From: Glycine soja
Taxonomy: Eukaryota > Streptophyta > Magnoliopsida > Fabales > Fabaceae
Assembly: GCF_004193775.1 (NCBI RefSeq)
Contig: NC_041016.1
Location: 42,333,522-42,397,521 of the forward strand
DNA: 64,000 nt
Direction: 5' to 3'
The stretch's first letter is position 1. The number at the start of each line of letters is the position of its first letter. A model generated the notes under the pieces. That model saw only the letters and a list, made by a program, of their open reading frames with translations, was not told where the DNA came from and made no database searches. Shown piece after piece: positions 1-9,622 of the stretch. The translations under genes and the position numbers were made by a program.

Positions 1-690
1 ACCACAAAGTCTGTCTACCGCACTTCCAATGACGAAGACCACCTTTAGCACAAACCAAAAAACACCAACAAAAAGGAATTTTGCAGTAAAAAGCCTGTAG
101 GGTTCACCCCAAATTCTGTTGTCATATGCTAAACTTGATCCCATATCCACTCGATAATTCAATGGTAGCCATAACCCCAACCAAGGTTCCTCAACCTCCA
201 TTTTTCTAAGGATACGACTCGAACGCAACGTGTGCTTATCATGGAGGAGCCCCTGGGCATTCCATTGAGCATTGTATGACCCCGAAGCATAAAGTGTGAA
301 GTCTAATTGATACGGGCTGGCTGAAATTTGAGGAGAATCGCGTGTAAATCCTGACATTGACAAGAGATGCCACACATGGGGCAATTTTGAAAGCCGTTGT
401 TAGATGTCTCTAATGACTCATCAGGATTTTCATGTGCAAGCCATTGGTCAGTTTGCTCAAGCGACCTGTGCTCCTGAGTTTGGACTTCCAAGACCGTTCA
501 ATCAGAGATTACTCGTCTTGCACGTTGGTGGGGTTGCCATAAAACAACGAGTAAAGTTCAAAACAAATTCCAAAACAAATAAGTTTCAAAAAGAAAAAAA
601 AGGAGCATTTGATTGACTGTGTTTTCAAGACGTTCATGTGACCTCATTCCGGAAAGTTTGTCTTTTTAGAGAGAAGTGAGTTATCAAGAA
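1..690. other. unassigned repeat-derived sequence
   Basis: I recognise no coding domain here on either strand. The short open frames have no recognisable motif. By position it lies upstream of the 3' UTR of gypsy element A and may be part of that element's internal region, but nothing similar is seen in the related element E, so the assignment is inference. Confidence 0.3.
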
Positions 691-695
691 TAGGA

Positions 696-1422
696 TGTTG
701 GACAAATGGCCTCAGTTACCTTAAGAAAAAGAGGGGTTGAATTAAGATGCAAAGACTATTCCCCAATTGAACTATCACTCTCTCTTTTCGGATTAACAAT
801 GCACACAGGGATAACCCTTCCCTTGTGTTCAGGAATCCTCTACAACAAGAGACCCACGGTCTCTTAAATTCTTTTTCAAAAATAAGAAGAAGATGAAATC
901 TCTCTTAAAAGAGGTAGATTGTAAAATGAAGATCAATCAAATTCATTATTGAATATGCAAGTGGTTGACCAAGGAATCTTTTTAAGAGGATAAGACATTT
1001 CAGTTCAGAAAAACTCTTGATCTTTCGAGAGGATAAAACTGTTTGGGCAATGAAAACTCTCTTTAAAACATTTGAATGGCCGTTCATAAAACATTTGAAT
1101 AGATATGTCTCTTGGAAATTATTTTCTGAAATTCCCCTCTGGTAATCAATTACAAGACTTACGTAATCGATTACAGGTTTTAAAAATTTGAATAAAAACA
1201 TTTTTAACTACTGGTAATCGATTACCAGAGAGCAAATCTCAAATTGAAATGATAGAATTCTTTGGTCAAACCTTTGCTTCTTCAATTTGGAAACTTCTTC
1301 CTAAGATTCTAGAGATCAACTTGATCATATATCTTGATTTTCTTGGATTCTTGTCTTGAATAAAACTTAGAAGCACTTGATCCTTTAGCATCATCAAGAC
1401 ATCAAAACATCTTGCTTCTACA
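696..1422 (-). mobile_element. solo LTR of a copia-type retrotransposon (727 bp)
   Basis: The block begins TGTTGGACAAATGGCC and ends CTTGCTTCTACA, the same termini as the longer copia LTRs elsewhere in the window, so its sense strand is minus. It is flanked by a perfect 5-bp target duplication TAGGA (691-695 and 1423-1427). With no internal region between the duplications, this is a solo LTR made by LTR-LTR recombination. It contains one palindrome pair near 1145 and 1166 and a single palindrome near 1215, as in the other copia LTRs. Confidence 0.88.
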
Positions 1423-1520
1423 TAGGAGTCATTTGACTTAATCCATCAACTGAAAGATCCTTCAACTATTTCTCGTCCTTGGAAAATTCTTTTTGCAAGA
1501 ATCAATTGCTTCTTTCATTC

Positions 1521-1781
1521 TTCCTCACTACGAGGTCGTGAAAACAAGACAACACTTGGTACCTCTAAGCCCTACACTGGGGCAACGAAAGGCACCATGC
1601 AAAAACCTCAAGCGAACCTAGGGGCAGATTAGAAGTTCTCACCCAATAGGTTCCCTCCTACAAGGTCATGACGAAAGACAACGATTGGTACCTCAAAGCC
1701 TTACACTGGGGCAATGAGGGGCACCGTTCATGAGCCTCAAGTGAACATAGGGGCCGATCAAAAGTTCTCACCCATCGAGGT
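1521..1781. repeat. two-copy direct repeat, about 130 bp period
   Basis: Two diverged copies start at about 1530 (ACGAGGTCGTGAAAAC) and 1660 (ACAAGGTCATGACGAA). Both share a core around TGGTACCTC, CACTGGGGCAA and AAGTTCTCACCCA. No coding signal is seen. Confidence 0.7.
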
Positions 1782-2249
1782 TTTTAACAAAAAAAAGGGG
1801 GACAAACCTTAGGATTTCAATGGATTGATCAAACATCAAACGACTCCATTGCCGTCACTCCAAAATGGTCAAGTGACTAAATCAAACAGAACACACACTC
1901 TGAGGGAGTTACCAGAGAGATTTGCAAAAAAGATAGGATGAGGTTGCATGAATTATCACCTCTTTCAAAAGGACAGTCAATCTGTGTTTTCCAAAAAAAT
2001 TAAATCAAAATCAAAATCACAAAATAGGGAAAGAATGTCATGAACATTGTACAACTTTCCATTACATTGCATTGTTTCATATGAAGTCCGCATTTACCAA
2101 ATTTCACGACAAAGGTTGCATGCATCTGCATCCCTAAAAATCATGTTAACTGCATAGATTTCCTACATCTAATGTCCAAATCTTGTGGATTTAGGATGAC
2201 CGGCCCTCTCGATGAGTCGATCTCTTGCTTTCTCATAAGGGTGGACCCT
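1782..2249. other. non-coding sequence before the minisatellite
   Basis: AT-rich sequence with no gene, RNA or element terminus that I can identify. It leads into the hairpin minisatellite and is probably part of the internal region of element A. Confidence 0.35.
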
Positions 2250-3930
2250 TGGGTACTTGTACCTATCACCTTGAGAGGACTACATGTCCTCGCCATCAGA
2301 GGACTGCATGTCCTCAACTTGAGAGGACTACATGTCCTCGCCATCAGAGGACCTCATGTCCTCGCCTTGAGAGGGCTGCACGCCTTCACCTCCAAAGGAC
2401 TACATGTCCTCGCCTTGAGAGGGCTACACGCCCTCACCTTGGGTACTAGTTACCCTCACCGTTGAGAGGACTACACGTCCTCGCCTTGAGAGGACTACAC
2501 GTCCTCACCATCAGAGGGCTGCACGCCCTCACCTCTAGAGGACTACATGTCCTCGCCTTGAGAGGGCTACACGCCCTCACCTTGGGTACTAGTTACCCTC
2601 ACCGTTGAAAGGACTACACGTCCTCGCCTTGAGAGGATTACACGTCCTCACCATCAGCGGGTTGCACGCCCTCACCTCCAGAGGACTACATGTCCTCGCC
2701 TTGAGAGGGCTACACGTCCTCACCTTGGGTACTAGTTACCCTCACCGTCAGAGGGCTACACGCCCTCACCTTGAGAGGACTACACGTCCTCACCATCAGA
2801 GGGTTGCACGCCCTCACCTCCAGAGGACTACATGTCCTCGCCTTGAGAGGGCTACACGTCCTCACCTTGGGTGCTAGTTACCCTCACCATCAGAGGGCTG
2901 CACGCCCTCACCTCTAGAGGACTACATGTCCTCGCCTTGAGAGGGCTACACGCCCTCACCTTGGGTACTAGTTACCCTCACCGTTGAGAGGACTACATGT
3001 CCTCGCCATGAGAGGGCTACACGCCCTCACCTTGGGTACTAGTTACCCTCACCGTTGAGAGGACTACATGTCCTCGCCTTGAGAGGGCTACACATCCTCA
3101 CCTTGGGTACTAGTTACCCTCACCGTCAGAGGGCTACACGCCCTCACCTTGAGAGGACTACACGTCCTCACCATCAGAGGGTTGCACGCCCTCACCTCCA
3201 GAGGACTACATGTCCTCGCCTTGAGAGGGCTACATGTCCTCACCTTGGGTGCTAGTTACCCTCACCATCAGAGGGCTGCACGCCCTCACCTCTAGAGGAC
3301 TACATGTCCTCGCCTTGAGAGGGCTACACGCCCTCACCTTGGGTACTAGTTACCCTCACCGTTGAGAGGACTACATGTCCTCGCCTTGAGAGGGCTACAC
3401 GCAATCACCTTGGGTACTAGTTACCCTCACCGTTGAGAGGACTACACGTCCTCGCCTTGAGAGGGCTACACGCCCTCACCTTGGGTACTAGTTACCCTCA
3501 CCGTTGAGAGGACTACACGTCCTCGCCTTGAGAGGACTACACGTCCTCACCATCAGGGGGTTGCACGCCCTCACCTCCAGAGGACTACATGTCCTCGCCT
3601 TGAGAGGGCTACACGTCCTCACCTTGGGTACTAGTTACCCTCACCGTCAGAGGGCTACACGCCCTCACCTTGAGAGGACTACACGTCCTCACCATCAGAG
3701 GGTTGCACGCCCTCACCTCCAGAGGACTACATGTCCTCGCCTTGAGAGGGCTACACGTCCTCACCTTGGGTACTAGTTACCCTCACCGTCAGAGGGCTAC
3801 ATGCCCTCACCTTGAAAGGACTACACGTCCTCGCCAGCAGAGGGCTGCACGCCCTCACCTCCAGAGGACTACACCTCCTCGCCTTGAGAGGGCTGCACGC
3901 CCTCACCTTTAGAGGGCTACGTGTCTTCAT
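2250..3930 (+). repeat. hairpin minisatellite, about 24-bp monomer, about 70 copies
   Basis: The array is built from monomers of about 24 bp. Each is a short inverted repeat with a five-base loop followed by a linker such as GCCTTGA or ACCATCA. Three stem types alternate: GAGGAC/GTCCTC, GAGGGC/GCCCTC and GGGTA/TACCC (the last inside TTGGGTACTAGTTACCCTC). The third type marks higher-order units, beginning near 2441, 2584, 2727, 2869, 2963, 3034 and 3104, which are multiples of 3, 4 or 6 monomers. Open frames through it only encode the repeat and are not genes. It sits in the 3' internal region of gypsy element A. Confidence 0.9.
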
Positions 3931-4079
3931 TTTCAGTGTGCTCGACATCCACACCTTAAAAGAATTTAAGGTCCTCTGCCCTTAAATGCTTAACCGAGAC
4001 TTGCACTTCCGGTTAAGGGGCCAGTAGTTTCCTTTTAACGGTTCCTGGGCCTCCCCCTGATATTGGAGGAGGGCCAACT

Positions 4080-4740
4080 GTGCGAGCACAACCAGAGAGG
4101 GAGGCTATCATACAGCTACTATGCATACCGGGGCAAGATTTCACCTGTGCCGCTGCAAAGAGACGAGTGCGGATCATGCGCACCAACATGACCACTCTTA
4201 CATAGATATAGATGACATTGCTACTTAGCAACATTCTGCCCAGCGACCGCAATGCCAATCTCCCCCTACGGAAGTATCAGTTGGTCTGTGCCGTCCCGAC
4301 ATGGGTAAGTATGCATATGGTTCAACTGATTTCTGATACCATTTATTTGTTTGCAGGGATCGCACCCACAAAGACACCCAGTGAACCTGAAGAAGTCCAA
4401 CAGGGCCCTGGGGTTTCCAGCTCTGGTTACGGGCCTCTATCAGTCCTACAGGGTGCCCGTACCCCCCCGGCAAGGTCACGTCATCATAGGTAAGTATGCA
4501 CATCGCTCAACTGATTTCTGATTTCATCTATTGTTTGCAGGGATTGCGCCTGCAAGACACCCAGTGGACCCGAAGAAGTCCAACAGGGTCTTGGAGTTGT
4601 CAAGCTCTAATTACGGGTCTCTGTCAGTTCTACGAAGTACCTGTCACCTCTAGCAAGGGCATCAGGCCCCCTACTAATCGAGCTTTCATCAAGAAGTACT
4701 GCGCCCCCAGGCAGACGCAGGGCGAGACACCACAGTAGCA
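4080..4740 (+). pseudogene. broken accessory ORF 3' of pol, plant transposon protein type (element A)
   Basis: The frame from 4212 reads MTLLLSNILPSDRNANL, then LPLRKYQLVCAVPT and QLISDTIYLFAGIAPT. This resembles the plant-specific transposon-associated domain often annotated 'putative plant transposon protein' in gypsy elements. Its function is unknown. A one-base insertion near 4370 (ACAAAGACACC against ACAAGACACC in the second copy and in element E) shifts the frame, and a 185-bp internal tandem duplication follows. The downstream part equivalent to AFIKKYCAPRQ is near 4680-4720. The counterpart in E lies at 37600-38260 on the minus strand. Confident as a homologous degenerate ORF, unsure of the family name. 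Confidence 0.6.
4304..4673 (+). repeat. 185-bp tandem duplication inside the accessory ORF
   Basis: Two copies start with GGTAAGTATGCA at 4304 and 4489 and run through TTTGCAGGGAT and GAAGAAGTCCAACAGGG. Element E has a single copy at the equivalent place, so the duplication is specific to A or its subfamily. Confidence 0.85.
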
Positions 4741-4925
4741 TTAGGATGGCCGGTAGCGGGCAATAGACGCACCGCCACCACCTTTAGAGTTCACCTCTGC
4801 TCATCCACAAAAAAGTTAGAGTGTTGCCTACGACACATGGCCGACCAGTAGGCGACCAAGTCCAAAGCCAAAGGTAAGCGAAGTACTAGGTCCGTGACCA
4901 ACAAGTCATAAGGCGTCCAGCTAAA

Positions 4926-4960
4926 GACGTTAAAGAAGCGCTACTAGGAGGCAACCTAGT
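4926..4960 (+). other. conserved gypsy motif TTAAAGAAGCGCT..GGAGGCAACC
   Basis: The sequence includes TTAAAGAAGCGCTACTAGG and GGCAACCTAG. Nearly identical motifs occur in element E (37480-37513, minus) and in the Athila-like element F (55455-55489, minus), always 3' of the pol or protease region. Confidence 0.7.
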
Positions 4961-5070
4961 ACCTTTTGAATCTATGCTTGTTATTTGATCACTTTTTATA
5001 GTAGGACGCACCTAGTTGCTCATGATCCTGGGGATTTAAATAAAACAAGCGCAAGCTCGGAAGGTAGTCA

Positions 5071-5400
5071 TACCTCACAAAATATATATATGTATGTTTA
5101 GGTAGTGAAAATACCTTAGATATGCATGTATGTAAACAAAAAAACACTTCACAAAATATATATATGTATGTTTAGGTAGAAAGATACCTTAGATATGCAT
5201 GTATGTAAACAAAAAAATACTTCACAAAATATATATATGTATGTTTAGGTAGAGAGATGCCTTAGATGTGCGTGTATGTAGCAAAAAGATACCTCACAAA
5301 ATACATATATGTATGTTTAGGTAGCAAGATACCTTGGATATGCATGTATATAGCAAAAATACCTCACAAAAATATACACATGTTTAGGTAGCAAAATACC
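5071..5400 (+). repeat. AT-rich tandem repeat, period 70-74 bp
   Basis: Five units begin CCTCACAAAA or CTTCACAAAA near 5072, 5146, 5220, 5292 and 5362. Each contains TATATATGTATGTTTAGGTAG and GATATGCATGTATGT. A mirrored array is present in element E at 37100-37375, so the array is an ancestral part of this family's 3' UTR. Confidence 0.85.
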
Positions 5401-6300
5401 TCATGAAAAAAAAAGGAAAAAAAAAAAACAAAAAACAAACAAGAAAAAGAAAAAAATGAAATGAATGAAAAGGAAAAGAAGAAAGCAAGTAAGGAAAAAG
5501 GTGGAAAAAGAGAAAATAAGTTGTCTAGCTAAAAACCGACATGCTTTTGAAAAGAGACGATTTGCAACTTTTCTTTGAAAAAAATTCATTCATTGATCAT
5601 AACCGATTTTTGAAGAAAAAACGTGTCTACACCTGAAGGGTGAATGCTGTGGAAATTTCCCCGGACGCCCAAAATGGACTCGGATGAATGCACAAATTGA
5701 TAAAAGAATATATTTTGGAAACATTGGGTTGATTTAAAATAGAGGAAATGAATCCTGAGCCCTAGCATCACATGACCATAAAAATTTGACACTTGAGTGT
5801 CCGCATAGGTGCATGCATGACCAGTTTTGCATAAAATTTCCAAATCATCATTTTTGCATTTGTGTCATGGAAATAATGTGGGGCATCCCTTTTATCCTTG
5901 AGCCAAACCAAACCCCGACATGTATCATGTCTAGCCATTCTACAAACCTTGAGCCAAAATCCTGACTCACCATAATCCTTACCCTCGGAAGCAAAAAAGA
6001 AAAGAAGGAAAATTTCCAATCAAAGAGAAAGCAAAAAAAGAAAAGAAAGGAAATTCCCAATCAAAGAGTGGGAGAAAGCAAAAAGAAAAGAAAGAAAATT
6101 CCCAATCAAAGAATGGGAGAAAGAAAAAAGAGAAAAGAAGGAAAGAAAGCTCCTGATCAAGGATCGAAAGAAAACAGAAGAAATGTGCAGAGAGGTCTTT
6201 GGACCGGACAATATCTGAACAATACAGAATTGTCACCAAATGAACAAAAAAGGAAGGAAAGGAAACCACGACCTAAAATGGTCTTCTCCCTTTGACTACC
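5401..6300 (+). repeat. purine-rich low-complexity tract with 45-bp repeats
   Basis: 5401-5530 is nearly all A and G on the + strand. 5990-6200 holds about four units of GGAAATTCCCAATCAAAG plus a purine spacer. Apparent Phe/Leu-rich frames on the minus strand are a by-product of base composition. Element E has the mirrored pyrimidine version at about 36410-37090. Confidence 0.75.
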
Positions 6301-6779
6301 AACCAAAATCCCGTGCGCTAGCGACTTTTTTTCTCGCCCCGCACTAAACAAAAAAAAAACAGAAAAAGAAAAAGCCAGAAAAATCAAAAGCCAAAAACAC
6401 AAAAAAAAAAAAAAACCACCAAAAGAACCCATTCCCAAGGGAAGCCCTATTGATCCATGATCACACATGTAATTTTTGATTTGATAGGAAATAATTTGCA
6501 AAGTCAAGTCATGACATATCTATGGTCCGGAAGTAGGATGAGACACTTACCTGTGCGAGATTGATACACTTTGAGTGATTTTCTTCTATTTTTGTCGAAC
6601 CCAGTGTTTCCTCTAAATGGTCATTTAGAAACGAAATGCTAACATCCAAGATCTCATTTATGGTTATAGGGGATCCCATCAGCAGACTCTCCTTCCCTGG
6701 TAGACGCATTGTTTGTCACTCAAAAAAGCATATGCTGCTCTAAACAGTTGGAATATTTGTCTCTTTGCTAAAGCATGTT

Positions 6780-7760
6780 TGCATTTTAGTGGAGAAAACA
6801 CCGAGACTTTTTCAAGTCTCACAAGTTATCCAGAACTACGTAGGTCTGAGTTCCTCATTGGAGGATACGTAGGAGCAAGAGCCTCGCTTTTGTCGACCAC
6901 ACCGCCTTTTGTTGCCATGACTCAAGAGCTGGTAGCCCGCGGAGACACCTTACGGTTATCCGCACCTCGTCATTCAGTGACCCCAAGTGTGATTGACGAG
7001 CAGAGACCAATATGGTCATCTGCGCCCTTTCCGGAGATGTCAGCATTTTCCGATGGAGACTTTTCAAGTCTCACAAGTTATCAAGAACTACGTAGGTCTG
7101 AATTCCTCATTGGAGGATACGTAGGAGCAAGAGCCTTGCTTTTGTCGGCCGCCCCATAATCTTTGTCATACTGACCCTGAGGTCATGTGACATGCACCCT
7201 TGTATCATCCAGAGGCGGCGGGCCCGATGATACGCGGAGATACCTTACGGTTATCCGCACCCTTTTGTCATCCAGAGGCGGCGGGCCCGATGACAAGCAG
7301 AGACCAAGTTTGGTCATTCTGCACCCTTGTATCATCCAGAGGCGGCGGGCCCGATGATACGCGGAGATACCTTACGGTTATCCGCACCCTTTTGTCATCC
7401 AGAGGCGGCGGGCCCGATGACAAGCAGAGACCAAGTTTGGTCATTCTGCACCCTTGTATCATCCAGAGGCGGCGGGCCCGATGACAAGCAGAGACCAAGT
7501 TTGGTCATTCTGCACCCTTGTATCATCCAGAGGCGGCGGGCCCGATGATACGCGGAAATACCCGAGTGGTTATCCGTATAAACATTCTTTTGCTATCTGT
7601 AAGACAGAACGCTTGATAGCATGCAGAGGCTGACACAGTCTTCTGCACCTTTTGTTCCTCCGGGAACAACAAGTCATTTACATGCGGAAATTTCATGGTC
7701 ACCCGCGACTCTCGTCAACCGAGAGGAGCGAAATTAGTGTCATACACTGATTTTCGTCCG
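6780..7760 (+). repeat. hairpin ladder in the 3' UTR of element A
   Basis: Alternating stem-loops run along this block. Type I stems include CTCGTCA/TGACGAG (6968-7000), GTATCATC/GATGATAC and TTGTCATC/GATGACAA (7200-7555, constant loop CAGAGGCGGCGGGCCC), TGCTATC/GATAGCA (near 7590-7620) and TGTTCC/GGAACA (near 7653-7668). Type II stems, in between, are GCGGA/TCCGC (around CCTTACGGTTA) or GCAGA/TCTGC (around GACCAAGTTTGGTC). 7190-7560 is a tandem array of these paired units. Two copies of the TACGTAG double motif lie at about 6835-6895 and 7088-7145. Confidence 0.85.
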
Positions 7761-7961
7761 GGGACCTTTGCTTGATGACATGCGACCATTCTTTGGTCCT
7801 TGTGAGGTGCTTGGCATCCATCATTAGGCAATTTGTGAAATTCTGGGAACAACAAGTCATTTGCATGTGGAGATTTTATAGTCACTCGCGACTCTCGTCA
7901 AATCGAGAGGAACGAAATTAGTGTCTTATCTTTACTTTCCTTTTATCTCCAATAAAAGACA

Positions 7962-7977
7962 AGTAAAGAGGGGCAAC
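7962..7977 (+). other. polypurine tract of element A
   Basis: AGTAAAGAGGGGCAACTG immediately precedes the LTR start TGTCATACCC. The same tract precedes the 3' LTR of element E on the minus strand (33973-33990). It would prime plus-strand DNA synthesis. Confidence 0.8.
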
Positions 7978-9622
7978 TGTCATACCCTAATTTCGTTCGG
8001 GGACCTTTGCTTGATGACATGCGACCTTTCTTTGGTCCTTGTGAGGTGCTTGGCATCCATCATTAGGCAATTTGTGAAATTTTAGGACATGCCGAAAAAC
8101 CGAAAAATATTGATGCACAATCCGTAAGTTTCCGTGACACACCGGAAATCAAATGGAAGCATCGTTGCATAATTAAGTGAGATTCCGTAACATTCCGTAA
8201 GTAAAAAAGGGGATGATTATGTAATCCGCAAGGTTCCGTAACATTACGGAAAGAAAACAAGTATCGTTACGAAATTCATAAGTTTCCGTAACTTTACGAA
8301 AAAAGAATCACCAAAAAATAGCAGAGGGGTGTACTTAGTAAAAATGGGGGCGCAAATAGCACCCAGGCCCACTTGGGCCCTCCAGAATATTCCTCCAGAA
8401 TGTTGTTGCTTCTGGAGGAAGCAACCTGGCTCGCCTGGGCGAGCTGGGCGGCAACCACCTCCCCTATTTTGCTATAAATAGGGGAGGAAATGATGAAGGA
8501 AGGGGTTCAGCCCCTTAGGCACTTCTCTCTCTTTCGAATTTGCTTGGAAAAATTGTTTCCGTGAAGAAAATCTAAGCCGAGGCGCTTCCGAAACGTTTCC
8601 GTAACGTTTTCCGTGAGGAATCTCGCAAAGGTTTCAACCGTTCTTCGACGTTCTTCATTCGTTTTTCATCGTTCTTCGATCTTCAACGGGTAAGTACCTC
8701 GAACCAAGCTTTTCGATTCATTCTATGTACCCGTAGTGGTCCACATTGTGTTTCGTGCATTTTTATTCTCGTTTTGTTTACTTTTTATACCCCCTGTTGA
8801 CGTGCTTAAGTCATTTTACTTAAGCCATTTCTCGCTTAACTTAAAAATAAAATCAATTTCCACCGAACGTTTGAATTGTATTATCCGTTAACTTCGGTTA
8901 AAATAAATTCCGACCGTTCGGTCGTGCCGTAATCACGTTGGAAATCAAAAAGAGGTAAAAAATAATATAATAATCAAAAAAACATCTTTTAGTAAAATAA
9001 AGCGGAAAATCAATCGGACGTTTTCTCTTTGGGATTTCTCATTCTTAATCGAATTGATTAATAACTAAAGTGAAACTTAAGGCTAAAATCAACTCGCCTA
9101 GTCGAGCTCGTCCACAAAAATAGGCTTTTGAAGTTTGTCATTTCAATTTCTCACTAAGTAAAATGGATCATTTTTAAGGTCCAACGCCTTAAAATGATCA
9201 CCTCTTAAAATAAAAAGAATCACTTGATAAGAAAGAACTACGTAGGTCTGATTTTCTCATCCCAAATTGAGGAATACGTAGGAGCAAAGGGAAACACCCT
9301 TGTCGACCACAAAAAAGAGAAAAATATAAAAAGGGTATAAAGGAACTTTTAAGTGAAGGGAACGTAAAAATCAAAGTCATGTTTGCACATTCGATTAAAG
9401 GTTGTCGTCCCTTGGGACAGACGTATGGGGTGCTAATACCTTCCCCGTGCGTAAATACAACTCCCGAACCTTTCACTTAAAAGTTCGTAGATCGCGTCTT
9501 TTCCGGTTTTTCTGACGTTTTCCTCAAATAAACGTTGGTGGCGACTCCGCGCGTATTCCTTTCGTGGATTCCGCATCCCGCGAGTCTCGCGTCGCCTTCC
9601 CGCCGAAGGGTAGGTTGCGACA
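7978..9622 (+). mobile_element. 3' LTR of Ogre/Tat-like gypsy element A (1645 bp)
   Basis: It begins TGTCATACCCTAATTTCG and ends GGTAGGTTGCGACA, the same termini as the LTRs of element E read on their sense strand. It contains GCTATAAATAGGGGAGG as a TATA region and a TACGTAG double motif near 9240-9290. Downstream the sequence passes directly into the minus-strand reverse transcriptase/RNase H pseudogene, so A inserted into that chromovirus. The candidate target duplication next to it would be CACTA; its partner is outside the window. Confidence 0.85.
8473..8480 (+). promoter_or_regulatory. TATA box in the LTR of element A
   Basis: TATAAATA followed by GGGGAGGAA. The E LTRs have the equivalent box on the minus strand at 33469-33476 and 50241-50248. 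Confidence 0.6.

Larger units (their letters stand above)
3931..7977 (+). mobile_element. 3' internal region of Ogre/Tat-like gypsy element A
   Basis: From about 4060 this region is collinear, on the opposite strand, with 33973-38250 of the full-length element E. The shared order is: accessory ORF, the TTAAAGAAGCGCT motif (near 4929), AT-rich 72-bp repeats, a purine-rich tract, a TACGTAG motif block, a hairpin ladder, then the polypurine tract and the LTR. The 5' LTR, gag and pol of A are not in the window, so either the element starts before base 1 or it is truncated. Nothing in 4740-5070 or 6300-6700 looks like a gene. Confidence 0.8.

Noticed and set aside
2172..3912. Open frames rich in RGLHVL / ERTTCP repeats
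   Set aside because: They are simply the 24-bp minisatellite translated. Its length is a multiple of three, so frames stay open in several phases and on both strands.
4305..4545. Two short introns (GTAAGT..GCAG)
   Set aside because: Not annotated as introns because the stretch continues the protein frame and its counterpart in element E has lost the ideal borders. Kept as a finding to test.
5401..5589. Phe/Leu-rich minus-strand frames resembling membrane proteins (also 5979-6269 and 36289-37110)
   Set aside because: Caused by a purine-rich, low-complexity tract. No start context or conservation as protein is visible, and the two elements keep the base composition rather than the residues.
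6713..7159. 148-codon open frame
   Set aside because: It overlaps two copies of the TACGTAG repeat block and the hairpin ladder, and has no recognisable domain. It is repeat-derived.
7190..7560. CRISPR-like array of repeats and spacers
   Set aside because: The repeats are hairpin units in a plant retrotransposon 3' UTR. There are no unique spacers of constant length and no cas genes, and the genome is eukaryotic.
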